Below, piece after piece: positions 47,174 through 56,899 of a stretch of DNA of 64,000 bases. Every line of letters starts with the position of its first letter. The first letter of the stretch is position 1. The notes beneath the pieces were generated by a model. That model saw nothing but the letters and a program-made list of their open reading frames with translations, was not told the DNA's origin and ran no database searches. The position numbers were made by a program, and so were the translations under genes. The DNA comes from Pyrrhosoma nymphula (lineage: Eukaryota > Arthropoda > Insecta > Odonata > Coenagrionidae): contig OY754327.1 of the NCBI GenBank assembly GCA_963573305.1, positions 142,206,855 through 142,270,854 of the forward strand, read 5' to 3'.

Positions 47174-47395
47174 GGTGATATCCTTAATGAAAGCAGCCTA
47201 ATCAACCAACCTGTTTACATCAATGAATCCTTGACTTGGTTAAACCGAAAACTCTATGCGGTCGTTCGAGATTTAAAAAAGGCAGGGAAAATCAAGTATG
47301 CATGGATTCGAAATGGCCGTGTGTTTGCTCGTGTCTGTGACGGCAGTGAACGCATCGCAATACACAGTGAAAGCGATCTTGACCCCTTAAAATAA
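47174..47395 (+). CDS. ORF1 C-terminal fragment of the non-LTR element
   Basis: 73 codons open from the element's truncated 5' edge to a TAA at 47393-47395. The LTWLNRKLYAVVRDLKKAG then IKYAWIRNGRVFARVCDG sequence is the conserved C-terminal block found in ORF1 proteins of many CR1/L2-type elements (pattern 'L-x-x-x-N-x-x-L...K-x-x-W-x-R-N-G-R-I/V-x-V-R'). The N-terminal part with any zinc finger or coiled coil is lost by truncation. ORF1 proteins bind the element RNA. The TAA is followed in the same frame by ORF2 without a gap. Confidence 0.75.
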   Translation, partial: GDILNESSLINQPVYINESLTWLNRKLYAVVRDLKKAGKIKYAWIRNGRVFARVCDGSERIAIHSESDLDPLK

Positions 47396-50395
47396 GACGT
47401 GTGTTCTCGTTCACCACCGACAGTCAAATCCATAAACAGTGAAATTATCATTTGCCTAGTTAACTGTCAATCCTTACTATGCCACATCGATGAATTCCGG
47501 TTTCATTTTTCCTCCAGCGCTGCCGATATAATCTGTCTCACCGAAACCTGGTTAAAGCCTAGCATTCCTGATAATATGGTCGAGCTCACCGACTACTGCT
47601 TCATCAGACACGACCGGGACGGGAAAGGCGGAGGTGGGGTCGGCGTCTACATTCATCATCGCCTTCGTTCATCGGTGCTGTTCACCTCTTCGGAGACCTA
47701 TGAAGCCCGACCAGAGTTCATGATCCTTGAAGTGTATGGCATTAATTTTTCAAAACTTCTTTTATTCGTTATTTATAGACCTCCTAATATTGGATCCTTA
47801 GTTGATATTGAGCATGCTTACATGACATTCAGTCCTAATTTTAAAAATATTGTTATAGTTGGTGACCTAAATGCTGATATGTTACGGCAAAGCTATTATT
47901 CTTCATTCTTACGGAACTTTATACACAGTTACAATCTTTATCTTGCCTCAACACAACCAACTCATCACACTGAAAATAGTCATACCCTACTTGACCTCTG
48001 CATAGTAGATTCTCCAGAAAAAGTCTCAGCGTTTTCTCAATCTCCTGTGCCCTTTCTTTCCGCACATGATAAAATTGAAATTCATTATAAATTTAAAATT
48101 ACTTGTTCGATTGCACCTAAAATTGTTTACCGCGATGTGAAAAACTTTGATACATTGAAGTTCCAAGCTGACCTACACGCTATTGAATGGCAAACTTTAT
48201 TTGGTTCCTCCTCTATTGATTCTAAATTGGAATTTTTTAATTTAAAATTCCTGGAAATTTTAAATCGTCATGCCCCCTGGCGTACATGTAAACCCCGCAG
48301 ATTCTCAGCCCCATGGCTGACGAATGACTTAAAACAAAAAATGATGGAACGAGACAAATTACGTAGAATTTTCATACGCACAAAAAGCTCCTCTGCCTAT
48401 ACTGAATTCATCGCATTACGGAATAGGGTGAAATGTTCCGTGACGGAAGCAAAAAGAAGATATTATTCATCTACCTTTTCCAACTTGACTCAGCCTAACC
48501 AGGTTTGGAAGGAACTGAGGAGTCTTGGCCTTGTGCAGCGGCGCAACTATCAACCAACGCTCGATCTTTCCCTGGATGATCTGAACACGCACTTTGCCTC
48601 TACAGCTGCCTCTGACGTAAATGACGTCGCGGACGTGTTCAGTCTGTCTAATCTGGATCCACTTGTACCCTTCAATAATGAAGGTTTCTTTTTTCAACAC
48701 GTAACACCTGATACCTTACGTAAAACACTATCTCTCAGTAAAACAAATTCAGTTGGAGTTGACGGTATTTCAACTAAATTTATTAAGGCTTCGTCTACTA
48801 CACTATTCCCAATAATACTCGACATCTTTAATTTCTCTCTAATGTCGGCAGAATTTCCAAAGGTTTGGAAATCGTCACTTATTACACCAATTAGAAAGGT
48901 TAAAAAACCAACTACTCCTCGCGATTATCGCCCAATCTCAAACTTATGCTCCCTTTCTAAATGTCTAGAACGGATTGTTTTTCAACAAGTCACTTACTAC
49001 TTAAACCACAATAACCTGAACGATCCTTTCCAATCTGGTTTCAGAAAACAATTTTCTACGCAGTCAGCATTACTCAAAGTTACTGACGATATACGTCGTG
49101 CTGTTGATGAACATAAAATCACCATACTTGTCTTATTTGATTTTACCAATGCATTTGGCCTTGTGAATCATGCCTTACTTCTCCAAAAGATGAAAGATCT
49201 TAACTTCTCGAGTTCCTCACTTAATTGGTTTTACTCATATCTAAACGAGCGACAGCAGGCTGTAAAGGATAGAAATGGTAATATATCGCACTGGACTAAT
49301 GTGCCTTGTGGAGTCCCTCAGGGCTCTGTCCTCGGCCCTCTCTTATTTTCTCTGTATGTCCTTGATCTTCCTCGTTGTATTAAAAACTGTAAATACATGA
49401 TGTACGCTGACGACCTGTAGATTTACTATCATTGCCATTTGAATGACTTGTATGATGCAATCGCCAAAGTAAACCAGGATGTCAACGCTATCAATGTATG
49501 GGCTGTAAACAACCATTTCAAACTGAACTGTAGCAAAACCAAGTCAATAATTCTGGGAAATTCAAAGTTACTCGGAAAAGTCGACGCTAATGCTATTCCA
49601 AAGATATTAGTTGGTGATACGGAAATATTGTATTCAAATAATGTTAAAAACCTTGGGGTCACCATGGTGTGTAATTTGTCTTGGCAAAATCACGTGTTAA
49701 CCATCTGTAATAAGGTTAATATGATCCTTCATCAGCTTAAAATTCAGAAAAACCTCATACCCCTTCTCACACGCCAGCAACTTATCTCCTCACTCATTTT
49801 CCCCCACTTTGATTATTGCTGTCTTGTGTACCATGATATCACTGAAGAGCTAAATGTTAAGCTAGAACGTTTACTGAATATGTGTGTAAGATTTATCTTT
49901 AACCTCAAGAAGGATGATCATATTTCCCCCTATTTTACCAGGCTTACATGGCTGAAGGCCAAAACCAGAAGAAAATACTTCCTTGGTTCTTATATGTATT
50001 CCCTCTTTCAAAATCAGCAACGAGGCTATCTGCAGCAATTTTTTCCTCCTAGAGTAAACATGGCTAACGTTACCACACGAATGACTCCCGATTATTTGAT
50101 TCCTCCTCTACATAGGACCACTACATACCAAAAATCTTTCTGTGTGGCAGGGGCCAGGTTGTGGAATACTATTCCTATCGACATAAAAAAATCAAGTTCT
50201 GTATTTGTTTTTAAAAAAAGATTTTTTTGTATCTATTCAACCAAGAAGGGTGTTAATTTAATAATTATGCAAAACTCATTGAATTGTTACCTCTCATGTT
50301 ATGTCTCATGTTATATGTATCATGTTATATGTTATATCTCTCATGTTATTATTGATCATGATAATGTAACTGTCTTATTAATCAATAATTTATAG
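47396..50395 (+). CDS. ORF2: APE endonuclease plus reverse transcriptase, one stop
   Basis: About 1000 codons in one frame, broken by a single TAG at 49418-49420 directly after the catalytic YADDL. N-terminal APE-type endonuclease: VNCQS, LTETWL, FVIYRPPN, VIVGDLNAD, TLLDLCIVD and SAHDKIE (the usual SDH motif reads SAH). RT: SVGVDGISTKFIK, TPRDYRPISNLCSLSKCLER, motif A ILVLFDFTNAFGLVNH (the second Asp of 'AFD' is Gly), motif B GVPQGSVLGPLLFSLYV, motif C YMMYADDL, then LNCSKTKSIILG and NLGVTMV. There is no ATG ahead of the endonuclease; the frame continues straight from ORF1's TAA. It nicks target DNA and primes cDNA synthesis. The clade is CR1/L2/jockey-like by motif; exact placement is uncertain. 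Confidence 0.88.
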
Positions 50396-50433
50396 AGCTC
50401 TTACAAATATGTAACTTTATTGTATGTTCTTAG

Positions 50434-50449
50434 TGGACGAAAACGTCCA
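50434..50449 (+). other. 3' UTR stem-loop of the non-LTR element
   Basis: TGGACG-AAAA-CGTCCA forms a 6-bp stem with a tetraloop, 12 bp before the pentamer tail. In related elements the RT recognises its own RNA through a 3' hairpin like this; that role is inferred. Confidence 0.6.
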
Positions 50450-50460
50450 AGAACAATAAA

Positions 50461-50480
50461 CTTATTCTATTCTATTCTAT
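50461..50480 (+). repeat. (TTCTA)n 3' tail
   Basis: About four TTCTA/TATTC units in place of poly(A), characteristic of the 3' ends of several CR1/L2/jockey-type elements. It marks the right end of the insertion. Confidence 0.8.
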
Positions 50481-50486
50481 TACAAC
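50480..50486 (+). repeat. Target-site duplication TTACAAC, right copy
   Basis: Partner of 47165-47171. PLE sequence resumes immediately after it (AAAACCCTTGTAGATAAAAC). Confidence 0.75.
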
Positions 50487-50670
50487 AAAACCCTTGTAGA
50501 TAAAACGCTATAAGAGCACAACATATGCTATTTCATCCGATTGGGACAAACAAGGAAACATTTACGTGGGGTAAATTGCCGTATTACGGAGTTCTGCCAC
50601 AAAAAATAACAAAACTTTTCCCTAAAGACCATCATAAAATAGCTTTCTGCAACAATGAAAACTTAATTTT
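50487..50670 (+). pseudogene. PLE linker between reverse transcriptase and endonuclease
   Basis: Continues the PLE protein after the insertion: KTLVDKTL, a stop and frame change, then TFTWGKLPYYGVLPQKITKL and FPKDHHKIAFCNNENL. The 'LPYxGxLxxKIxKLF' motif is the conserved block between the RT and GIY-YIG domains of PLEs. It breaks off into a T-run where other retroelement sequence begins. Confidence 0.7.
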
Positions 50671-50689
50671 TTTTTTAAATTGATCCATT

Positions 50690-51110
50690 ACATTGATTCA
50701 AGTATTCTACCTGCTGATTGGTAGGTTCTTGGACAGTCCCCATTCTTCATCCCAACCTCATAGACATTGTCTCGCTTTCCCTCCTAAGGATTTCCCGCCC
50801 TCTTCAATTCTTCATATCTTCTACCTCCGCTTATTTCGTCTAGAATTCTTATCCTCTTCCTTCCTCTTCCACACTTCCCAAGTGCTCTACCAGTTACGTA
50901 TACTGCTCGATCTGCTCTATCTTCTGCCCTCCCACCCTTATATTTATCCCCGCCTTCTTACTTCTAGAAAATCTCATCACTTTCGTTTTCTTGTGGTTGA
51001 TCTTCATCCCATACTTTTTTCACTGCACCTCTAACACTATCACCATTGACTCTAACCCCTTAGCAGGCTGACTAACCAATGCTTCAAATAATCAATACAA
51101 ATCTCACTGA
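50690..51110 (-). pseudogene. RTE-like reverse transcriptase relic inside the PLE
   Basis: The minus frame reads KKYGMKINHKKTKVMRFSR, then INIRVGGQKIEQIEQYT, and after a frame change RILDEISGGRRYEELKRAG. These are the motif D region ('YGMKINxxKTKVM'), the following strand, and the C-terminal 'YxELKxxA' block of RTE-group RTs, with the YLGS to C-terminal part deleted. On the plus strand the same stretch is C/T-rich. It lies in the linker of the PLE, so it inserted there after the PLE did. Confidence 0.6.
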
Positions 51111-51179
51111 TTTAATCAGCTCCCTTCTTACTTTTATTCCTACCTCCTCCTCCCCCCATGCCTCCCTTACCATTTCAAC

Positions 51180-51360
51180 CTCATGGACTACAACCTTGTC
51201 GTGGTGGAAGGGCTTTCGTGCTCCGATGATCACTAGAGCTGCACTGGCGGGAGCAGTGCTCCTGGTAGGGTCACCCACGTCAGATTGGTCGAAGGTTAGG
51301 AGACTGATAATTGGTAGTCCGCGCATCGTCTGTACCTCAGTGAGGCGGCCTCTGAAGTGA
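51180..51360 (+). mobile_element. Non-LTR 5'-region-like segment
   Basis: ACAACCTTGTCGTGGTGGAA, TGCTCCGATGATCACTAGAG and CTCCTGGTAGGGTCACCCAC are, from memory, a recurrent 5' segment of RTE-type elements in many invertebrates. The identification needs a database check. It lies in opposite orientation to the RTE relic just upstream, so the two may be separate insertions or one rearranged copy. Confidence 0.4.
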
Positions 51361-51414
51361 TAATGTCACGTAAAAAACACTATTGAGTAAGGCGACGGAA
51401 TACCATCTCAATTA

Positions 51415-51750
51415 AAAAACCTTGAAACTATGGATTCCTTAGATAACAGTGGTATATATTTATTGGAATGCAACGAGTGCTGTGCGGCCTATATCGGACA
51501 GACGGGCCGCACTTTCCGGATGAGAGCAGAAGAGCACAAGAGGTGTTTCCGGAAATGTAACCTCTCCTAGTCCAACTTTGCTAAACACCTGTGGGAGGAG
51601 AACCACACCAATGATTTCAACCAGAAGATTTTGCACCGGTAGGTAAAAGGGAGAAGAATGGACAAAAAAGAAGAGTTGGAGATAAGGAGACAGATGAAGA
51701 GACGTCATCTACTTATGACATCCTTTTTGGAAACCATTCCCCCCTCCTAG
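51415..51750 (+). pseudogene. Penelope-like GIY-YIG endonuclease
   Basis: The frame has GIY within DNSGIYLLECNECCAA, then YIGQTGRTFRMRAEEHKR, a stop, FAKHLWEENHTNDF, another stop, then KKEELEIRRQMKRRH. The order GIY, YIG, catalytic Arg (FRMR), EEH and the C-terminal L-E-x-x-E-I Glu matches the endonuclease that PLEs use to nick the target. Two in-frame TAGs disable it. It is the C-terminal domain of the same PLE whose RT begins at 46501; the spacing is inflated by two insertions. Confidence 0.85.
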
Positions 51751-51993
51751 AATCCTCTCTGACCCTCACGGAAAAAACTAGCCCGTAATCCTTCACCTCC
51801 CCCCACTCCCACGGACACCCCACCAACCTGCCAACACTCATCCCCCCTCCCTCACCAACCCCCACCACTCGCTCACAACACTACATTGTATCCTTGGGGT
51901 TTGCCACCCCCTCCCTTCTTCCTCCCCCCTCCCCTCCTTTCCCCAACGTCTACCGTAGATGCTATTTATGAATCATGTTTCTGTCTTTACTCT

Positions 51994-52035
51994 TTGTACC
52001 TGAAAATGACGCCACTGCGTCGAAACTAGTAGTAC
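51994..52035 (+). ncRNA. Hammerhead-like motif in the PLE 3' region
   Basis: Stem I strand TTGTAC (51994-51999, identical to that at 431-436), core CTGAAAA (52000-52006; the usual G8 is A), one extra T, stem II GACGC/GCGTC, 5 bp with loop CACT (52008-52012 with 52017-52021), GAA (52022-52024), minimal stem III AC-TA-GT (52025-52030), H17 = A52031, then GTAC (52032-52035) pairing back to stem I. The G8A change should abolish cleavage. Its place downstream of a GIY-YIG domain ties this motif type to PLE ends. Confidence 0.55.
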
Positions 52036-52075
52036 CGGAAAATAAATTGGTGGAATAAGACAAAGTTTTCCTTGT

Positions 52076-54421
52076 CATTTATGTGCAGTAATTCTTTTTG
52101 ATGAAGAATATTTTTTTGCCACTTTGAGAGCGATGAAGGTTCGCTATTTCATTCACCATCATCTACCGTCATCAATTTGAATAAAACCAGTAAGATCGGT
52201 TTTCTGAAGCTATCAACTCCATCCTCATTTCATCAGCACAGATTTGCCTGAATCAGTAAATAACTTGGTAATTTTCAACATAGATTTATTAGTTGTTGAG
52301 CGTTTTCATCACAAATGCGATATCTTCAGTTTATGATGTTGCCTTTGGACTGTTGCGACATATTTTCATCCTACATTTTTCCAACGTTTCATAAAATATC
52401 TTTTCTCCCCAGCTTTGCGCGGGGTTTTTTTTATTTGCGATTATTTACGTCCATTTGATATTTATCATTCTCCGATAATACTGCATTTCCATGTCAACCA
52501 ATCTTTTTTATGCTGATTCTATCGTCTTGATATTTGTTGCTAACCGGAAAATGAATGATTTGTTAGAAAATTACTGGGACAAATATTATTTATATAAACC
52601 TGTGTGAGAGGGATTTTTAAGTTTTGGTGGATTCAAGATATTCGCCGTAATTCAGTAAAACATTAAAGAAATCATGTAAAACATCACTTATGACTGATGA
52701 TGATGTGGAATAGTTACATTAAGTGTAAATATCTATTTAGCATCACTTGCATCCCAATGACTATTTTCTCATCAGTTAATTTCCAATGGAGGCCTTAAGT
52801 GGTTGAATCCCTTAGTTATAAATAATGAAGCCGACACCATATTTTCTTCTAAATGACCGACACTCTGTTATATGCCTGGAAAACTAGTTCAGGTAAACAA
52901 ACTTCTTCCATACCAATATGTCAGCGAACTACATTACTTCTTCCATTCCTCAAGGATGCAACTTACTCGAAATTTGAAAATGTTGGCTTCAACATAATCT
53001 CCGAGAAATTAGACCCAAATAACATAATTTAAAATTACTCATTTCTCCAGGAAGCCAACACATTTTCCTATAATTTGGGTCTATATGATATACTACTTCT
53101 AGCGCTGATCTTATCTGAGTGACCTTTCTCGAATCGTAATACCCCAAACCAAATTTGCTCTTCGTCATGCAAAACCCATGTTTTCCATTGGGACGGAGAG
53201 AAAAAGAGTGAGCTGTAAGAAGGGAAGAGTGACCTTAAAGAGAAGAAATGTTATTATTATAGGGTAAGCAGGTCGATGGAATTTTTTTTAAAGTCGTTAT
53301 GGTTGATACTTCAGTGGACTGAACCAGGCTCTTTCGTATTTTAGGAATTTTTTCATGAATCACCTACAGAAACGGATTTCAAAATTTTTTCCCAATAATA
53401 ACACATCTATACACATTTTTTCCGAAACAAATTCACATTATCATCATCGAAAACAAGAATTCGTATATGAAGCCATAAATTTGGATAATTTACTCATCGA
53501 TGCTAATGGATGTTATATGAATTTTGTTTGGAGCATCATTGTAGAATGGAAAAAGTTAAATTACGGGACAGAGTAGCATGGCTCTACCAACATATGTAAC
53601 AATCTCTGAATAGCAAAAGAGTCTATTTTGTGCAATGAACTGACACAATATATGTAGCTTACAGATCTGTATGAGTTTTGACCTGCCTGATTCCATACGA
53701 ATAAGGATTAATATTTTGTTTAACGTTATTTACAGGCACAGGTAACGACAGCTAATGTACTTTCGCGCATATCATCTGCCACTTGCAGACAGGGGCAACT
53801 GTACTCGGACGAATAGGAGGATCACCCATCCAAATTCGAGCCCATCCCAATTATTTTCCCAAATCAATTTCGCATGGCATAACTCATGTAAATAAATGAG
53901 CCGTATTATCATCTTTTATTTTATTTTTTTAATAGCAATGAGTGCAACTTCACTAATTAAATCACCTTAATCTCTATAAAATTTTCAAAAAATAAATAAA
54001 AATAATAATACATAATAAATTACTAGACTATCAGGACTACTGTTTGTGCCTCCATAATGCGTAAAAAGGACGTATTATTACTGAATGAAACGATTCTATC
54101 ATTTAATGTCATTTTTACCTATTTTTTATATCATTTTACTGAGCAATTGATTAAATTTGACTACAGAATATTTTTCAAGGTTATTGTTTAACGCTTCGTA
54201 ACATTATACTGTCATAAATAACACGAGTAGTGTAGCTCCAATAAAGCAATATTTCAGCTAAGCTTCTTCACGTTCCAGAACACACATGCATTAATTAACA
54301 AAAACACATCAATGAACGATACGTTAGGAAAATAGATGGAAAAAATACTTAAAAGTGGCATTCTCTGGCTTAACTAGGTGGAATTTCTTCATGATGAGGG
54401 TAAAGGAAACACTGCCACTCC

Positions 54422-54424
<3 letters not shown>
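52076..54424. other. No gene seen
   Basis: AT-rich. The 73-codon frame at 53355-53576 is unassigned. No repeats recognised. Confidence 0.4.

Positions 54425-54425
<1 letters not shown>

Positions 54426-54476
<51 letters not shown>
54426..54476. repeat. (TA)n microsatellite
   Basis: About 25 uninterrupted TA units, giving an artefact Ile-Tyr frame. Confidence 0.97.
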
Positions 54477-54481
<5 letters not shown>

Positions 54482-54598
54482 CCTGACTCATACATATCTA
54501 TACAGGATACATATCCTGACTCATACATATCTATATGTCAGGATATGTATACTATATACATATCCTGACATATCCTGACTGACTGACATATCCAGACA
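54477..54598 (+). repeat. CATATCCTGACT tandem and inverted repeats
   Basis: Adjacent to the TA run. A unit of about 34 bp (TACATATCCTGACTCATACA...) occurs twice, followed by an inverted version (TATGTCAGGATATGTATA) and further shortened direct copies (ACATATCCTGAC). It can fold into hairpins; likely slippage-generated satellite-like DNA. Confidence 0.8.
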
Positions 54599-55540
54599 TT
54601 GAGTCGCCAAAGAAGCTTGGAGTGATGGCGGGGACGGAGATGCAAGGTGCGAAGTGACAGCTATGTGAAGCTAGTCAAACGGAGGTGTGGATGAAACCCA
54701 GAAGAACTTCGCCGCATCCCCGAAACTGAGCACACCAAAAGGGTTACCGTAATGTTTCTATTTTCGGTCACGTGCGACTGAAGTCGGCTCCCGAACTGAA
54801 AGGAGGAAGCCGCAAGGTGGCATTCGAGGGGCGAAGGGGTGGTGGAGGAGAGGGAGAGTAAGCCTGTTGGACTCAAAGCGGATAGAGTGGGAAGGAAAAT
54901 GGATGGAACTCTGGGATAGCTGCGATGCAGCTCACGGCTTGCTAACTGCACGGAGCCTCTGCCGAAGTTCTGGAGGGAAAGAAAAGGCAAACACGCAGAA
55001 AGGGGTCTAATCACCGAATGAGGGATTTTGGCCACCATTGGTGGTGGAAACCAGACCTTCTCTCGGATTTTTGTGGATTAAAACTAGTAATTGTTATATT
55101 GTTTCATAAAAAGTTAATGAGCAAAAATTAATTACAGTGGCATACGAGTAGAATTATAGTAAATATGTGATCGTGGAGAGAACTTTTCATGATAAAACTG
55201 TAAGTTATAGTTGGTAAAGTACAAAACTAGATAATACTGGAAAGTCTGAATATATATGGAAATAAAAATTAAAAATAATTAGATTGGAATCGTAGCACTT
55301 TGTTGTAATTGGTTGGAAGATATGTAATTACATAAGTCATACGGATCGCAAGTTGGAGATCAAATGAAATTCTTCTCACTATTATTGCTTCAACCCTGGA
55401 TGGTAAAAACAAAAATGGTTCGATGTTTCGAATGAAAATAGAGGTGTACAAGTAATCACTTACGCAAAGCCATTCCACCTCGCTAAGCTATTCCTCCTCA
55501 TTTTTCTCCCTCAACACACCCTCTCACTCTCTCCTCTTAC
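54599..55540. other. No gene called
   Basis: The minus frame at 54661-55038 (125 codons) is Ser/Leu/Pro-rich with no family resemblance and lies opposite G/A-rich DNA. Close by, at about 55462 on the minus strand, a donor-like TTTGC|gtaagtga lies just downstream of the exon at 55541-55732. Confidence 0.35.
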
Positions 55541-55732
55541 CACGGATTTCGTCCCTTTCTCGCATCCGATATTCTTTCAGTGCTTCTTTAATCACCTGTT
55601 TCGTCCAGAAGTTCGGAGTTTTCTGCTCAGTGTTTTTCCCTGTTAACTCATATGTTATTCCTTCAGACGGCTGGGATTCTCCCGTCCTCAAATTCCATTC
55701 CAACTGTATATTACCTTTCGCCACAAAGGTAC
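55541..55732 (-). CDS. Strong candidate host exon, 192 nt, unrecognised protein
   Basis: The minus-strand acceptor attacgtctttttctgaag is followed by 192 nt and the donor ATCCGTG|gtaagagg. One frame is open across the whole exon, and both intron positions are phase 1, so the exon is symmetric. The peptide is non-repetitive and charged: VAKGNIQLEWNLRTGES, then EGITYELTGKNTEQ, TPNFWTKQVIKEALKEY and MRERDEIRG. The C-terminal half looks helical and amphipathic. I recognise no family. A transposon origin is possible but no repeat borders it. No partner exon is proven. Confidence 0.5.
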
Positions 55733-56899
55733 CTTCAGAAAAAGACGTAATAGAAACGCCACAGGGTGTATCTCATAATCGGTGAAGCTTATAAGGAAGT
55801 GACATCCTATTTTTCCTTAAAGTTAATATTTTTCCAGTTACGAGACTTATTTTTTTCAAAAGAGGCTCCTTACACAAAAAACAATATATAACGCGACATT
55901 TCAGTATTTCAAAATGAATCTTCACTGTTGCCCGTAGAAACAAATCGTGAAGTAGTTACTCGGAGTCCATTTTTTCTTTCTTTTATGCATGATGCAGAGC
56001 GTATTTCCTCTCTTGTCACTTTGCAATCGCCCAGGGTAGTCTTTAGGGAGCATTTTTAAGCGCTAGACGCAAAAATGAGATTAGAAAGTCTCTTGTGTCT
56101 TCTTTGTGGAAATAATTCCCCTCCAGCTTTCTTTCATTTTAGTGATAGCATCATTGATTTCCGATGTTGGCAATGGTGCTTTTTGCAGGCCTTTTTTTTG
56201 CCAGAAACGATTTGTTTCTTATCTCAAAAGTCTTAATGTGAAGCATCAGTTTCAAGAAAAATGACTACTGGTGGTTAATTGCTTTAAGGTGGTTCTATAC
56301 TTTTGAGCAACCTCAAATTTAACTGTCGTCACCTAATGGGGTGTTAGAAGTTCCATGGGAGAAGGGTAGTGGTGATAAAAATGGAGTGATCGGTGACGGA
56401 CTGAAACAGGGACATCCTGGCTCGCCATTCTTCCTCGGGTCACGCGCACAAAGAGTAATGCACGCTTGAACTCTTTTCCTCGCTTTGACCTTAACACGAA
56501 AACAGCATAGATTTTTATTTAATGTTTGCGTAAACGATCTAAACCAGAAAATCCTCGGTTTCTAGCCTTCGCAACGTCCCTCAGAATATTATCAAAAAAA
56601 TGGTTTCTCTCTTTTTTTCTAAAAACGCACACACTTTATGAGAAAATTATTTCACTTTGAACAACAAAGAATTCTAGATCTAAGAGGAAAAATGCTGCAA
56701 GTCTTCAGCTATCACAGTAAAGCGCTGCAGGGAAATAGGTAATTGTTCGCAATGAGCTTTCTAGCCCAATCAGATATGGAACCCCTTTAATTTGTACAAC
56801 CTTCGATATAGACCATGATTACATAGGCAATGAGACAATGTAGACCTACCATGTGATTTCTCCTGTCAGAGCCGTTGTGGTGGTTTTATTAATACAACG
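55733..56899. other. No gene seen
   Basis: AT-rich with poly-T tracts; would be intron if the exon at 55541-55732 is real. Confidence 0.4.

Larger units (their letters stand above)
47172..50479 (+). mobile_element. Non-LTR retrotransposon (CR1/L2/jockey-like), 5'-truncated
   Basis: A 3.3-kb insertion holding the C-terminal part of ORF1, a near-complete ORF2, a short 3' UTR with a stem-loop, and a (TTCTA)n tail in place of poly(A). It is flanked by the TTACAAC duplication. The single disabling change seen in ORF2 is an in-frame TAG, so the insertion is young relative to its PLE host. 5' truncation is typical of target-primed reverse transcription. Confidence 0.9.
46501..52075 (+). mobile_element. 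Penelope-like element, 5'-truncated, with nested insertions
   Basis: Parts in order: reverse transcriptase (46501-47171), interrupted by a non-LTR element (47172-50479); linker (50487-50670); a second block of foreign retroelement sequence (about 50690-51400); GIY-YIG endonuclease (51415-51750); and a 3' region with a hammerhead-like motif (51994-52035). Skipping 47172-50486 joins NGYN to KTLVDKTL in frame, which is how PLE proteins read through this point. The right edge at about 52075 is approximate. Confidence 0.85.

Noticed and set aside
54378..54578. 66-codon frame with an Ile-Tyr run
   Set aside because: Translation of the TA microsatellite.
54661..55038. 125-codon minus frame
   Set aside because: Ser/Leu/Pro-rich, opposite G/A-rich sequence, no homology recognised and no splice context.
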